A DNA stretch of 64,000 bases from Acidovorax sp. A1169 (GTDB taxonomy: Bacteria; Pseudomonadota; Gammaproteobacteria; Burkholderiales; Burkholderiaceae_C). The position numbers were made by a program, and so were the translations under genes. Within the stretch, counting starts at the first letter, position 1, and every line of letters starts with the position of its first letter. The notes under the pieces are model-generated. The model was not told where the DNA came from. It did no database searches and was given only the letters and a program-made list of their open reading frames with translations. This document shows positions 42,133-50,491 of the stretch, piece by piece. The stretch spans positions 1-64,000 of the forward strand of contig NZ_JAUZDX010000026.1 of the NCBI RefSeq assembly GCF_030704685.1. Direction: 5' to 3'.

Positions 42133-42987
42133 ATGAGGTCCCTGTTTCTGGTATTTTTGGCGGCGTTCAGCACGTTTGCACAGGCTGCAAACTTTGTGTC
42201 GATTCACCAGCTCCCGCACAAAACGCCACTCCCCCCCGCAGCCGGCAGCTTCACCTACACCTTTGACACCAAAGTCGGGTTCAAGGAGCAGTACGCACCG
42301 ACCGGCGTGACGGGCTGCGCGATCGGTTTCGGCACGGGTGGCTGCGCCTTCCCGGGCGGAGGCTCCCTGCCGCTGACCGAATTCACCGGCGCCCAACTGC
42401 AACACCACAAGGAGTTCAAGATCTTCATTCCCGCAGGGACGCGCTCGCTCCTGCTCTCGGGGTATGCACCCCTCGCCACCCAGTCGGCCTTTGTGCTGAG
42501 GTACGGCAAGGAACCTGTCCGTCTGGCCCCACTGAGCGATGCCGAATACCAGGCCGCCAGGACTGGCCAGCACGTCGAGGCCTTGTTCTCTCGCCTGGTC
42601 AAGGAAGATGCCGAGCAGTTCGTCGTGCACGATGGCAGCGGCAGCCTGCGCTTCATGGGCGGCCAGCTCGATGCCAATGGCGGCAGCACCGACCAGGGCC
42701 AGTGGCTCTATGTGCGCCAGTTGAGCGGCGCACCGCTCATGACCTACCAGGGCGCCATCGACGTCGACATGCCCAAGTACGCCGCCGGCTATGCCGCGAT
42801 CACCTGGAACACCCGCAGCGCTCCCGATCCCATCGACGCCGTCAGCGGTGACGGCCCTGCCGCCCCGCCGCCGGTGGCAGCACCCCCCGCCGCCACCGCA
42901 ACCAGGAGCCCCACCGCGATCATGTCCGCCTCCGGCCTGCCCGTGATGCTGGGCCACCAAGGCGCCGTTCTTCAGGCGGCCGACTGA
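42133..42987 (+). CDS. Hypothetical secreted protein, 284 residues
   Basis: A short signal peptide (MRSLFLVFLAAFSTFAQA) and a strand-rich mature domain. It has two Cys (GCAIGFGTGGCAFPGGGSL) that may form a disulfide and a Pro/Ala-rich tail (AAPPPVAAPPAATATRSP). TTGGAG lies upstream of ATG 42133. No membrane anchor or sorting tail is clear. The family is not recognised; a surface or periplasmic role is inferred only from the signal. Confidence 0.65.
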   Translation: MRSLFLVFLAAFSTFAQAANFVSIHQLPHKTPLPPAAGSFTYTFDTKVGFKEQYAPTGVTGCAIGFGTGGCAFPGGGSLPLTEFTGAQLQHHKEFKIFIPAGTRSLLLSGYAPLATQSAFVLRYGKEPVRLAPLSDAEYQAARTGQHVEALFSRLVKEDAEQFVVHDGSGSLRFMGGQLDANGGSTDQGQWLYVRQLSGAPLMTYQGAIDVDMPKYAAGYAAITWNTRSAPDPIDAVSGDGPAAPPPVAAPPAATATRSPTAIMSASGLPVMLGHQGAVLQAAD

Positions 42988-43008
42988 TCCTTCCTTTGGC
43001 CCAGGTTG

Positions 43009-43560
43009 CTATAGCCCGCCCCGGCAGGCCCGCAGCGCCGCAGCATGCTCTGCCCTGCCCTCGGCGGGTGTCCTGTCCACCACCGGCAGGCCGGGGCGGT
43101 CGTGCTCGCCGGTGACCAGCACTGCAGACACCCCGCGGAACACCCAGCGCCGGTCCTGCCAGGCAAAGTCCAGCGTCTCGACGATGCGGGTACCGTACCG
43201 GGCCTCCTCGGCCTGCGCCTGCGCATCCACGGGCGGCTCCTTGAGCACCAGGGCGTAGCGCAGCATCACCCGGCCCAGGTAGGGCCGCACGGGGTGCGAG
43301 GTCATCACCAGGTCGTGCGCCATGCCCGCCAGCGCGTAGGTGGCGGGCACGTCTTCCCGCTCCATCAGCATCACCCGCCGCAGCGGCCGCAAGGGCTGCG
43401 TGTAGATGAACCGGCAGCGCGCCACAATGCGTTCGAACCCCGCGCTCACCACCGGGTCGATCCGGGGCCGGGCCGGCTCGGCCGGCACGCCCCCATCGGC
43501 AGCGTGCGCGCCGCTGGTCATCATGGCCAGGGCCAGCAACAGCGCGGCATGCCTGTGCAC
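43009..43560 (-). CDS. Hypothetical secreted protein, 183 residues
   Basis: I start it at GTG 43560, because GGAAGG lies eight bases upstream and the product then begins with a clean signal peptide (HRHAALLLALAMMTSGAHAA). The frame is open upstream to a TTG at 43596. The mature part has conserved-looking Arg and Trp residues (FERIVARCRFIYTQPLRPLR; YALVLKEPPVDAQAQAEEAR; DFAWQDRRWVFRGVSAVLV). The family is not recognised. It converges with the secreted-protein gene at 42133. Confidence 0.65.
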   Translation of the reverse strand: MHRHAALLLALAMMTSGAHAADGGVPAEPARPRIDPVVSAGFERIVARCRFIYTQPLRPLRRVMLMEREDVPATYALAGMAHDLVMTSHPVRPYLGRVMLRYALVLKEPPVDAQAQAEEARYGTRIVETLDFAWQDRRWVFRGVSAVLVTGEHDRPGLPVVDRTPAEGRAEHAAALRACRGGL

Positions 43561-43725
43561 GGCATCAACCTTCCATGCCCATGCAGCCCAGGCCAATGGC
43601 GGAGGTCAAGGGGCCATGGGCACCCCGTTGGCGTTGTTGCATTGGAATAGCTCCCGATGGGGTGGATGTCGGCGCCCATGCACCGGCGGCAGTGCATGGT
43701 AGCGGGCGGCGCGTTCCTTGCCCGG

Positions 43726-44343
43726 TTACTTGCTGCGCTTGACCATCGCCACAATGGTCTCAAACAGCTCGGCCTGCGCCGCCTCTTCGGTGATATCCCC
43801 GCCCACCGCCGCATCCGACAGCGCATCGGCCGCGCCCAGCATCGCCCACATGCCGGCGCGCGCCAGGCCTTGGCCACCGGCAAACGGCGCCAGAATGGCC
43901 TGGCACTTGGCGATGAAGGCCTCCTGGTACTGGCGCTTGACGGCGGCCATCTCGGGCGAGCCCTGCAGCGCCGCCAGCACCTGGGGTATCTCGCTGCCCT
44001 GCGTGAGCACGCACTGCACATAGGCCGCAGCAATGGCACCGGCCTTGTCCTTGAACGTGGGCCGCGCAGCGGCGATGGCGGCATCCACCACCGCCGTCTG
44101 GCGCACGTCGAAGTCCTGGTACAGCGCGGCCAGCAGCCCCTCGCGCGTGCCGAAATGGTCGTACACCACGGGCTTGGTCACACCGGCCTCTTCGGCCAGG
44201 CGCCCGAGCGTGAGGGCGTCGGCGCCCTCGGCGCGCAGCAGCGTCCACGCCACATCGAGCAACTGGCGCGCGCGCTCGCTCCGCGCCATGCGGCGGCGAG
44301 GTGCGGGCTCTGGTGGCGGTGCAGCGGTCAGCTTGCGGGGCAT
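43726..44343 (-). CDS. TetR-family repressor
   Basis: A 205-residue regulator with the N-terminal helix-turn-helix at residues 24-68 (RQLLDVAWTLLRAEGADALT then LGRLAEEAGVTKPVVYDHFG) and a helical C-terminal ligand domain. It follows the flavin-type oxidoreductase gene by 35 bases on the same strand, so the pair is an operon, and a long palindrome lies upstream of the first gene. The repressor probably controls its own operon in response to a substrate of the oxidoreductase. Confidence 0.93.
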   Translation of the reverse strand: MPRKLTAAPPPEPAPRRRMARSERARQLLDVAWTLLRAEGADALTLGRLAEEAGVTKPVVYDHFGTREGLLAALYQDFDVRQTAVVDAAIAAARPTFKDKAGAIAAAYVQCVLTQGSEIPQVLAALQGSPEMAAVKRQYQEAFIAKCQAILAPFAGGQGLARAGMWAMLGAADALSDAAVGGDITEEAAQAELFETIVAMVKRSK

Positions 44344-44378
44344 GCGGATGCGATGAAGGAAAGACAGAAAGGAACGGG

Positions 44379-44984
44379 TCAGGACGAGGATGGAAACAGG
44401 CGGCTGCCCAGCTCCCGCGCTGCCGCCAGATGCGCTGCGGCCATGCCCTCCTGCGACGACTGTAGCAGCAGCCTGGACGTGGCCACCGGCGCGCCGCAGT
44501 AGCCAAAGATGCCATGGTCTATCTGCGTGTTCATGGCGTCGACGTAGCCGTGCCGCTCATAGGTGCCGGCATCGGCCCCGCCAATGCCCAAGAGGTGCAC
44601 CTGCAGGTGCCCGAACTTCTTCGCCAGCTTGCCGTCAGCCCCCTCCTCATAGGCATAGCCCTGGGTGAACACCCGATCGATCCACCCCTTGAGCAGGGCC
44701 GGAAACGACCACCAGTACACCGGGTACACAAGCACAAGGGCGTCGGCGCGGTCCAGCCGGGCGTGCTCCGCCGCCACGTCGGCGGCAGGCTCTGCCTGCT
44801 GTAGGTGCAGGGCCACGTCGTTCGCGGTGAAACGCGGATCGAACCCCTCTGCGGCGAGGTCGGCAGTCTCCGTGGTGTGCGGGCTCACCTGACAACCGGA
44901 CGCTGCGCCCAGCGCCACCTGGGCAGCCACGGCATGGGTGAGGGAACCCGGGTCGGGGTGCGAAACGACGATGAGCGCGTGCAT
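44379..44984 (-). CDS. NAD(P)H-quinone oxidoreductase, flavodoxin-like fold
   Basis: A 201-residue flavoprotein of the MdaB/KefF group: ALIVVSHPDPGSLTHAVAAQ at the start (FMN phosphate loop), then RADALVLVYPVYWWSFPALL then KGWIDRVFTQGYAYEE, a strongly conserved block, and HLLGIGGADAGTYERHGYVD. It probably reduces quinones by two electrons and protects against quinone or electrophile stress. GGAG precedes ATG 44984. It is the first gene of an operon with a TetR regulator. Confidence 0.9.
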   Translation of the reverse strand: MHALIVVSHPDPGSLTHAVAAQVALGAASGCQVSPHTTETADLAAEGFDPRFTANDVALHLQQAEPAADVAAEHARLDRADALVLVYPVYWWSFPALLKGWIDRVFTQGYAYEEGADGKLAKKFGHLQVHLLGIGGADAGTYERHGYVDAMNTQIDHGIFGYCGAPVATSRLLLQSSQEGMAAAHLAAARELGSRLFPSSS

Positions 44985-45005
44985 GGGAAAGACTCCATTG
45001 GATTG

Positions 45006-45040
45006 CTATATACCCATCGTAACTTACTATTGGTATATAG
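45006..45040. promoter_or_regulatory. 35-base palindromic operator upstream of the oxidoreductase operon
   Basis: Outer arms CTATATACC and GGTATATAG lie 17 bases apart, and an inner palindrome GTAA-C-TTAC shares exactly the same centre (45023). It lies 22 bases upstream of ATG 44984. A nested site of this size is what a TetR repressor would bind as a pair of dimers; the repressor encoded downstream is the candidate. Confidence 0.7.
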
Positions 45041-45365
45041 AAGACCCCGTGGAATTTCGCCCCATCACCGCCGGGGCATCTCGCGGCAGAACGGGTAGCC
45101 GCCGGCGCACCAATACCCTTGTCGCCTGCCTGCGGTACCCCGCTGTGCACATCGCCTGCCTCATGCTGCTCACCCTGGCCCACCCGGCCCATCCCCGGCG
45201 ACCGGCAGCCCGTGCGGGCCTGGGTGATGATGGTGCAGTCCATGGCAGCACCGTGGACGGACCATTGGGGGCAGCGGCGGCAGGGCGCGCAGCCATCCAT
45301 TGAGGCCGCCCCTTTGCCATAAAATCGGCCCGATCCGCCACGTCGGGCGGCACAGACATGCACCG
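45041..45365. other. Intergenic stretch without a clear gene
   Basis: About 325 bases between the divergent oxidoreductase operon and the small protein at 45366. CATAAAAT near 45318 may be a -10 element for the latter. Nothing else recognisable. Confidence 0.35.
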
Positions 45366-45677
45366 ATGACGAGCCCCAAGCACACCATTGTGGACCGCGA
45401 ATTGTTCACCCAAGCCCTGCGCCACATGGGCGAAGAAGACCTGCTCTACCTCAACCGCATGGTGATCGAACGCCTGAACCTGCTGGCCCAGGCCAAGAGC
45501 ACCGTGGCGCTGGCCCAGTTCGCCGAAGGCGACCGGGTGCAGTTCACCGCCACCGATGGCAGCATCAAGCAGGGCGTCGTGCAGCGCCTGAACAAGAAGA
45601 CCGCCAGCGTGCGCACCGACGAAGGCCAGGGCTGGAAGGTTTCGCCGGGCTTGCTGCGCAAGGTGGGTGCAGGGTGA
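45366..45677 (+). CDS. Hypothetical protein, 103 residues
   Basis: A helical N-terminal half (RELFTQALRHMGEEDLLYLN then RMVIERLNLLAQAKS) followed by a small beta-barrel like those of SH3/KOW domains (FAEGDRVQFTATDGSIKQGV then VQRLNKKTASVRTDEGQGWK then VSPGLLRKV). The second half fits a nucleic-acid or protein binding barrel. The protein is of a type common in Comamonadaceae and has no assigned function. It converges with the hsdR gene and may mark the edge of the defence island. Confidence 0.7.
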   Translation: MTSPKHTIVDRELFTQALRHMGEEDLLYLNRMVIERLNLLAQAKSTVALAQFAEGDRVQFTATDGSIKQGVVQRLNKKTASVRTDEGQGWKVSPGLLRKVGAG

Positions 45678-45735
45678 GCTGAGGGCAAGGCTACAGCGCG
45701 CAAGCGCCACCGCGTATGCCCCCTCAAAACGGCTT

Positions 45736-48700
45736 TCAGGCTGCCGGCTCCAGCTCGCCCTGCTCGTCCCAGCTATCCCCCAAGGCATGTGCCTGCTGCA
45801 GCACCAGCTCTACCGCCGCATCGGCCAGGTCGGGCGGGTACTTGTACTTGCGCAAAATGCGCTTGACCATCAGGCGCAGGCTTGCGCGCACACTCTCGCG
45901 CGCGCTCCAGTCCACGGTGATGTTCTTGCGCAGGTTGTCGGTCAGCTCGTGGGCAATCTTCTTGAGCGTCTCGTCGCTCAGTTCCCGCGCTGCTGATTCG
46001 TCGCTGGCCAGGGCGTCGTAAAAGCGCACTTCGTCTTCGGTCAGCCCCAGTTGCTCGCCCCGGCTCGCAGCCGCCTTGAACTTCTTGGCCATGTCGACCA
46101 GCTCTTCCATGACCTGGGCGGTCTCGATGCTGCGGTTCTGGTAACGGGCAATAACCCCACTCAGCATGTCCGAGAACTTGCGCTGCTGCACCACGTTGCT
46201 GGCAAAGCGCGACTGGATTTCGCCCTCCAGCAGGCGCTCCAGCAGTTCCACGGCCAGGTTGCGCTCGGGCAGGCGCTGCACCTGCGCCAGAAACTCTTCG
46301 TCCAGCAGGCCGATGTTGGGCTTGTCGAGCCCCACCGCGTCAAAAATATCCACCACGCGATCACTCACCACTGCTTGGCTGATGATCTGGCGAATGGCCG
46401 TCTCGCGTGCCTCGTCGGTCTTCTTCTGGGCGGACACATCCCGCTTGGTCAGGATGACCTTGACGGCCTGCAAGAACGCCACTTCTTCACGCAACGCCTT
46501 GGCCTCGTCCAGCGTGCAGCACAGGCTGAACGCTTTGCTCATGGCCAGCGCCTGGTCCGCAAAGCGCCGCTTGCCATCGCGCTGGCTGTCCTTGCCCTCG
46601 GCCTTGATGCCCAGCACATGGTTGGCAGCCCCCGCCAGCGTCTTGTGCCCGCCGGTCAGAAAGCCGGAGTAGTCATACCCGTGCAGCAGGGCCCGCAGCA
46701 CATCCACCTTCTCCATCAGCACCGACAAGGCTTCGTGCGCGTCCACCGTGGGCCGGCCCCGGCCCTGGCTGGCTGTGTACTCCTTCATCGCCGCCTTGAG
46801 CTCGTTGCCAATGCCGATGTAGTCCACCACCAGGCCGCCCTGCTTGTCCTTGAACACGCGGTTCACGCGCGCAATGGCCTGCATCAGGTTGTGGCCCTTC
46901 ATGGGCTTGTCCACATACATGGTGTGAACGCACGGCGCATCAAAACCCGTGAGCCACATGTCGCGCACGATCACCAGCTTCAACGGGTCGGCCGGGTCCT
47001 TGTAGCGCTTTTCCAGGCGCTTCTTGGTCTGGTGGTTGTAGATATGGGGGCGCAGCAGCTCCTTGTCGCTGGCGCTGCCGGTCATGATGATCTTCACCGC
47101 CCCCCGGTCAGGGTCGGCGTGGTGCCACTCGGGGCGCAGCCGGGTGATCTCGTCGTACAGGTGCACGCAGATGTCGCGGCTCATGGCCACCACCATGGCC
47201 TTGCCGTCCTGGGCCTGGTTGCGCTGCTCGAAGTGCGCCACCAGGTCGGCCGCCACGCTGGCGATGCGCGGCGTGGCGCCCACCACCTTCTCAAGGGCCG
47301 CCCAACGGCTTTTGAGCCTGGCCTGCGTGTCTTCCTCCTCGTCCTCGGCCAGCTCATCCACTTCGTCATCGATCAGCGCCAGCTCGTCTTCTCGCTTGAG
47401 CCGCAGCTTGGCCAGCCGGCTTTCGTAGTAGATGGCGACCGTGGCCCCATCCTCCTTGGCCTGCTGCATGTCGTACACGTGGATGTAGTCGCCAAACACC
47501 GCGCGCGTGTCCTTGTCGGCACTGCTCACTGGCGTGCCGGTAAAGGCCACGAAGGTGGCCTGCGGCAGCGCATCGCGCAGGTGCTGCGCATAGCCCACCT
47601 GGTAGCTCACCTTGTATTCGGGCGGCGCAAACTGCACCGTGGCGGCGGTGCTTGCGCCATCGCCCGTGGTCAGTGCCCCCTGGCTCCCGGATGCCGAAGC
47701 CGAAGCCGAAGCCGAAGCCGCCAGCTTGCGCGTCTTGAGCTTGGCCTCAAAGCCATACTGCGTGCGGTGCGCCTCGTCGGCAATCACCACAATGTTGCGC
47801 CGGTCCGAGAGCACGGGGAACATGTCCTCGTCCTCCCCCGGCATGAACTTCTGGATGGTGGCAAACACAATGCCGCCCGACGGCCGGTTGGCCAGCAGCC
47901 GCCGCAGCTCGGGCCGCGTGGTGGCCTGCACCGGCTGCTCGCGCAGCAGATCCTGCGCCAGGCTGAACACGCCGAACAATTGCCCATCGAGGTCGTTGCG
48001 GTCGGTGATGACCACGATGGTCGGGTTCTCCATCGCAGGCTCGCGCATCACCCGCGCGGCAAAGCAGGTCATGGTGATGCTCTTGCCGCTGCCCTGCGTG
48101 TGCCACACCACGCCGCCCTTGCCCTGCACGCCGGCCGGGCTGTCGGCGCGCGACGCTGCCACCACATGCCCGATGGCCGAGCGCACCGCGTGGAACTGGT
48201 GGTAGCCCGCAACCTTCTTGACCAGGGTGCCGTCGTCCTCGAACAGCACGAAGTAGCGCAGGTACTCCAGCAGCACCTGCGGCGCCAACGCCCCGCGCAC
48301 CAGCGTCTCCAGCTCGTTGAACTGGCCCAGCGGGTCCAGGTGTACCCCATCAATGGTGCGCCACTGCAAAAACCGCTCGGGGCTGGCCGATACCGATCCC
48401 ATGCGCGCCTGCGAGCCATCCGAGATGACCAGCAACTCGTTGTACAAAAACACGTCAGGGATCTGGTGCTTGTACGTCTGGATCTGGTCATAGGCCTTCC
48501 AGATATCGGCCTTCAGGTCCGCCGGGTTCTTCAGCTCCAGCAGCACCAGTGGCAGGCCATTGATGAAGAGAATGACGTCGGGCCGGCGCGTGTGGTGCGG
48601 CCCCTTGATGGTGAACTGGTTCACCGCCCAGAACTCATTGCGCGCGGTCTCCGCCCAGTCGATCAGGCGCACGAAGTCGCCCACCGTCTCGCCACCCTTC

Positions 48701-48996
48701 TGGTACTGCACGGGCACCCCGCCCACCAGCAGCTTGTGCAACGCGCGATTGGCCGACAGCGGCGCCGGTATGCCCAGATCCATCACCCGCTGCAAGGCGT
48801 CTTCGCGCGCGCTGGTGGGAATGCCGGGGTTCAGCCGCCCAATGGCCTCGCGCAGGCGAAAGCTCAGCACCACCTGGCGGTGGTCCGCGCGCTGCGGGCT
48901 GGCGCCATCGGGCGCGATGTCAGGGCCGTAGTGCACCGCATACCCCACCTCGGCCAGCCAGGAGAGGGCTTCTTTTTCGAGCTGGTCTTCGGTCAT
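45736..48996 (-). CDS. hsdR: Type I restriction enzyme, motor/nuclease subunit R
   Basis: HsdR moves DNA past the bound complex and cuts it away from the site. The 1086-residue protein has the PD-(D/E)xK nuclease near the start (RRPDVILF with D140, LLELK with E154-K156), the helicase motor with Walker A GSGKS at 302-306 and DEAH at 407-410, and a helical C-terminal region. An Ala-Ser repeat at about 427-437 is coded by a GCTTCG hexamer in tandem. Length and motifs are nearest the type IC group. It is separated from the rest of the operon by about 550 bases. Confidence 0.96.
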   Translation of the reverse strand: MTEDQLEKEALSWLAEVGYAVHYGPDIAPDGASPQRADHRQVVLSFRLREAIGRLNPGIPTSAREDALQRVMDLGIPAPLSANRALHKLLVGGVPVQYQKGGETVGDFVRLIDWAETARNEFWAVNQFTIKGPHHTRRPDVILFINGLPLVLLELKNPADLKADIWKAYDQIQTYKHQIPDVFLYNELLVISDGSQARMGSVSASPERFLQWRTIDGVHLDPLGQFNELETLVRGALAPQVLLEYLRYFVLFEDDGTLVKKVAGYHQFHAVRSAIGHVVAASRADSPAGVQGKGGVVWHTQGSGKSITMTCFAARVMREPAMENPTIVVITDRNDLDGQLFGVFSLAQDLLREQPVQATTRPELRRLLANRPSGGIVFATIQKFMPGEDEDMFPVLSDRRNIVVIADEAHRTQYGFEAKLKTRKLAASASASASASGSQGALTTGDGASTAATVQFAPPEYKVSYQVGYAQHLRDALPQATFVAFTGTPVSSADKDTRAVFGDYIHVYDMQQAKEDGATVAIYYESRLAKLRLKREDELALIDDEVDELAEDEEEDTQARLKSRWAALEKVVGATPRIASVAADLVAHFEQRNQAQDGKAMVVAMSRDICVHLYDEITRLRPEWHHADPDRGAVKIIMTGSASDKELLRPHIYNHQTKKRLEKRYKDPADPLKLVIVRDMWLTGFDAPCVHTMYVDKPMKGHNLMQAIARVNRVFKDKQGGLVVDYIGIGNELKAAMKEYTASQGRGRPTVDAHEALSVLMEKVDVLRALLHGYDYSGFLTGGHKTLAGAANHVLGIKAEGKDSQRDGKRRFADQALAMSKAFSLCCTLDEAKALREEVAFLQAVKVILTKRDVSAQKKTDEARETAIRQIISQAVVSDRVVDIFDAVGLDKPNIGLLDEEFLAQVQRLPERNLAVELLERLLEGEIQSRFASNVVQQRKFSDMLSGVIARYQNRSIETAQVMEELVDMAKKFKAAASRGEQLGLTEDEVRFYDALASDESAARELSDETLKKIAHELTDNLRKNITVDWSARESVRASLRLMVKRILRKYKYPPDLADAAVELVLQQAHALGDSWDEQGELEPAA

Positions 48997-49208
48997 CCTG
49001 CGCAGTCCCTCATGTTCATGCCATCGACATGAATTCTGGATATGTTTATTTTTTGGCCCGGAATCGACACATCCTCACTACATGTCGATTCTTTCGTCAT
49101 TTCGCTTTCCCTGCACAGTTCGCGCTCCAGCGCGCAGTAACCATATCCCCCTTGGTCGAGCAGTGCGCAAACCTTGGAAGTGCATAGAAAATCGCGTTTT
49201 CTATGCAT
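48993..49208 (-). CDS. Possible 71-residue leader protein coupled to hsdR
   Basis: The frame reads MHRKRDFLCTSKVCALLDQG then GYGYCALERELCRESEMTKE and ends CAG-stop, with its TGA overlapping the hsdR ATG (ATGA), as with the other overlaps in this island. In-frame ATGs also occur at 49220 and 49226. Four Cys residues are present. No ribosome binding site is seen and no family is recognised. It may be a real coupled gene, a fragment, or chance. Confidence 0.25.
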   Translation of the reverse strand: MHRKRDFLCTSKVCALLDQGGYGYCALERELCRESEMTKESTCSEDVSIPGQKINISRIHVDGMNMRDCAG

Positions 49209-49248
49209 GTTAAACGCCATATACATAGAAACAGGCGTTTTTTATGCA
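49023..49248. promoter_or_regulatory. Palindromes upstream of hsdR
   Basis: A perfect 27-base palindrome, TGCATAGAAAA-TCGCG-TTTTCTATGCA (49181-49207), is followed by a diverged second copy (CATAGAAACAGGCGTTTT and on, 49224-49248). An inverted pair ATCGACATG (49023) / CATGTCGAT (49081) lies closer to hsdR. The gap from 48997 to 49543 otherwise holds no convincing gene. The sites look like operators or transcription-control hairpins. Confidence 0.55.
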
Positions 49249-49543
49249 AGAGCGCCGTCAGGAGGTCCTCCGAGAACAATGCATGGAACACAGCCATTGC
49301 GGCGGCCTGTGTTGTTCCCGGAGCGCCCCTCTCCAACTACCGGAGCTGGAAGCGCTACTACCGGAGCTCGCAACCATCGACCGAGCAGCCCAGGGATGGG
49401 CCTGCACCGGCAAGTGCAGACAGCAATGCCATCGCCTATAGACCTGACTGCAGTCAACACTTGCTGGCAGCGGGTCTGTCCGCACAGCGTGCTCCCGGCA
49501 CTGCCTAAATTGCACTTCTGGACAGTTAGGCTAAACTAACAAC

Positions 49544-50491
49544 CTAAGTGGATTGGGGGTTCCCGGTCGGCGCTACAGCCTCGGTGGGTTCATCGGGGCT
49601 TTTCGCTTTCTGGGGTGGATAGACCACCAGGCCAACGTTCTCATAGCCTGCTCCTACCTGCGAACGTCCCCCGTCGCAAAAAAACTTGTTCTTCAGCATC
49701 TCAAACGCCTTATTGGTCTGCTCCGGCCGGATGTAGCTCAGCCCCACTGGCCGTGCCACCAAATCGGCCAACTGCAGCCCTGCCAAGTTGGTTTTCTTGT
49801 CCGCGAACACGACGTCAAATGGCAGTACGCGGTTCCCAGGGTTGTCGCCATCGCAGATGCGACGAAATTCCAGCTCCAATTCGGCGTCCTCTTTCTTCCC
49901 CCGGCACTCCACCACAACATGGGTCTTGAGTTGATCCTGGCTTTTTTCCGCCAGGAACCCACGCAGCGCCTCCAAACAAATGCCAAGCGCAATGTGGTAC
50001 GGGTTGGAAGCTGATCCCGCACTCCGGGTCAAGCGGGTCTTGTCCACCACGCAAGTGATGAGAATGAAGTTGCTGGCATCCATGATCGAGGACAGTCCTG
50101 CCATGAACTGCTCCCGTGTCGGGCGATGACTCAGAAAAGCAAAGTCGCCTTTCTGCTTGCGAATCTCATTCTCGTGGAGCACCACGCTGTCATGTCCAAA
50201 ATAATTGAACTTGAATTTTTCGACTGCAGGAATTATTTTTTCTGCGTAGTGGCGTTTGTGAAAAACACACAGCGCCAATACAAAAACGGGGTAGTCCTTG
50301 TCGATGCTCGCAAGAGAGTGGTCACCACTTTCATCCACATACACAACAAAATCGCTGAAGCGACGCGCTGCCATGGGATCTCGGGAGAGTGGCTCCACCG
50401 GGATGGCTTCAACGGATTCAAATAGCGCGTATTGGGTACCTGGTGTGATCATTCGCCTTATCCTCAAACAATTCAGCGTGCTCATTGCCAT
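49544..50491 (-). CDS. DUF3800 family protein
   Basis: A 315-residue protein of the DUF3800 family, which is thought to adopt an RNase H-like fold. The signature VVYVDESGDHSLASIDKDYP lies near residue 50, ECRGKKEDAELELEFRRICD in the middle, and FADKKTNLAGLQLADLVARP near the end (conserved LQLAD). DUF3800 genes occur often in phage-defence neighbourhoods, but their activity is not settled. Its ATG follows the mcrC stop without a gap, so translation is coupled. A start at residue 40 would still include the domain. Confidence 0.85.
   Translation of the reverse strand: MAMSTLNCLRIRRMITPGTQYALFESVEAIPVEPLSRDPMAARRFSDFVVYVDESGDHSLASIDKDYPVFVLALCVFHKRHYAEKIIPAVEKFKFNYFGHDSVVLHENEIRKQKGDFAFLSHRPTREQFMAGLSSIMDASNFILITCVVDKTRLTRSAGSASNPYHIALGICLEALRGFLAEKSQDQLKTHVVVECRGKKEDAELELEFRRICDGDNPGNRVLPFDVVFADKKTNLAGLQLADLVARPVGLSYIRPEQTNKAFEMLKNKFFCDGGRSQVGAGYENVGLVVYPPQKAKSPDEPTEAVAPTGNPQST

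Noticed and set aside
46051..49032. A 993-codon open frame on the plus strand opposite hsdR
   Set aside because: It is the shadow of hsdR in high-GC DNA: its residues are Leu/Gly/His/Val-rich without domains, while hsdR has all catalytic motifs.
49174..49539. Plus-strand frames of about 100-120 codons upstream of hsdR
   Set aside because: Residues look random, they start inside the palindrome, and they have no ribosome binding site.
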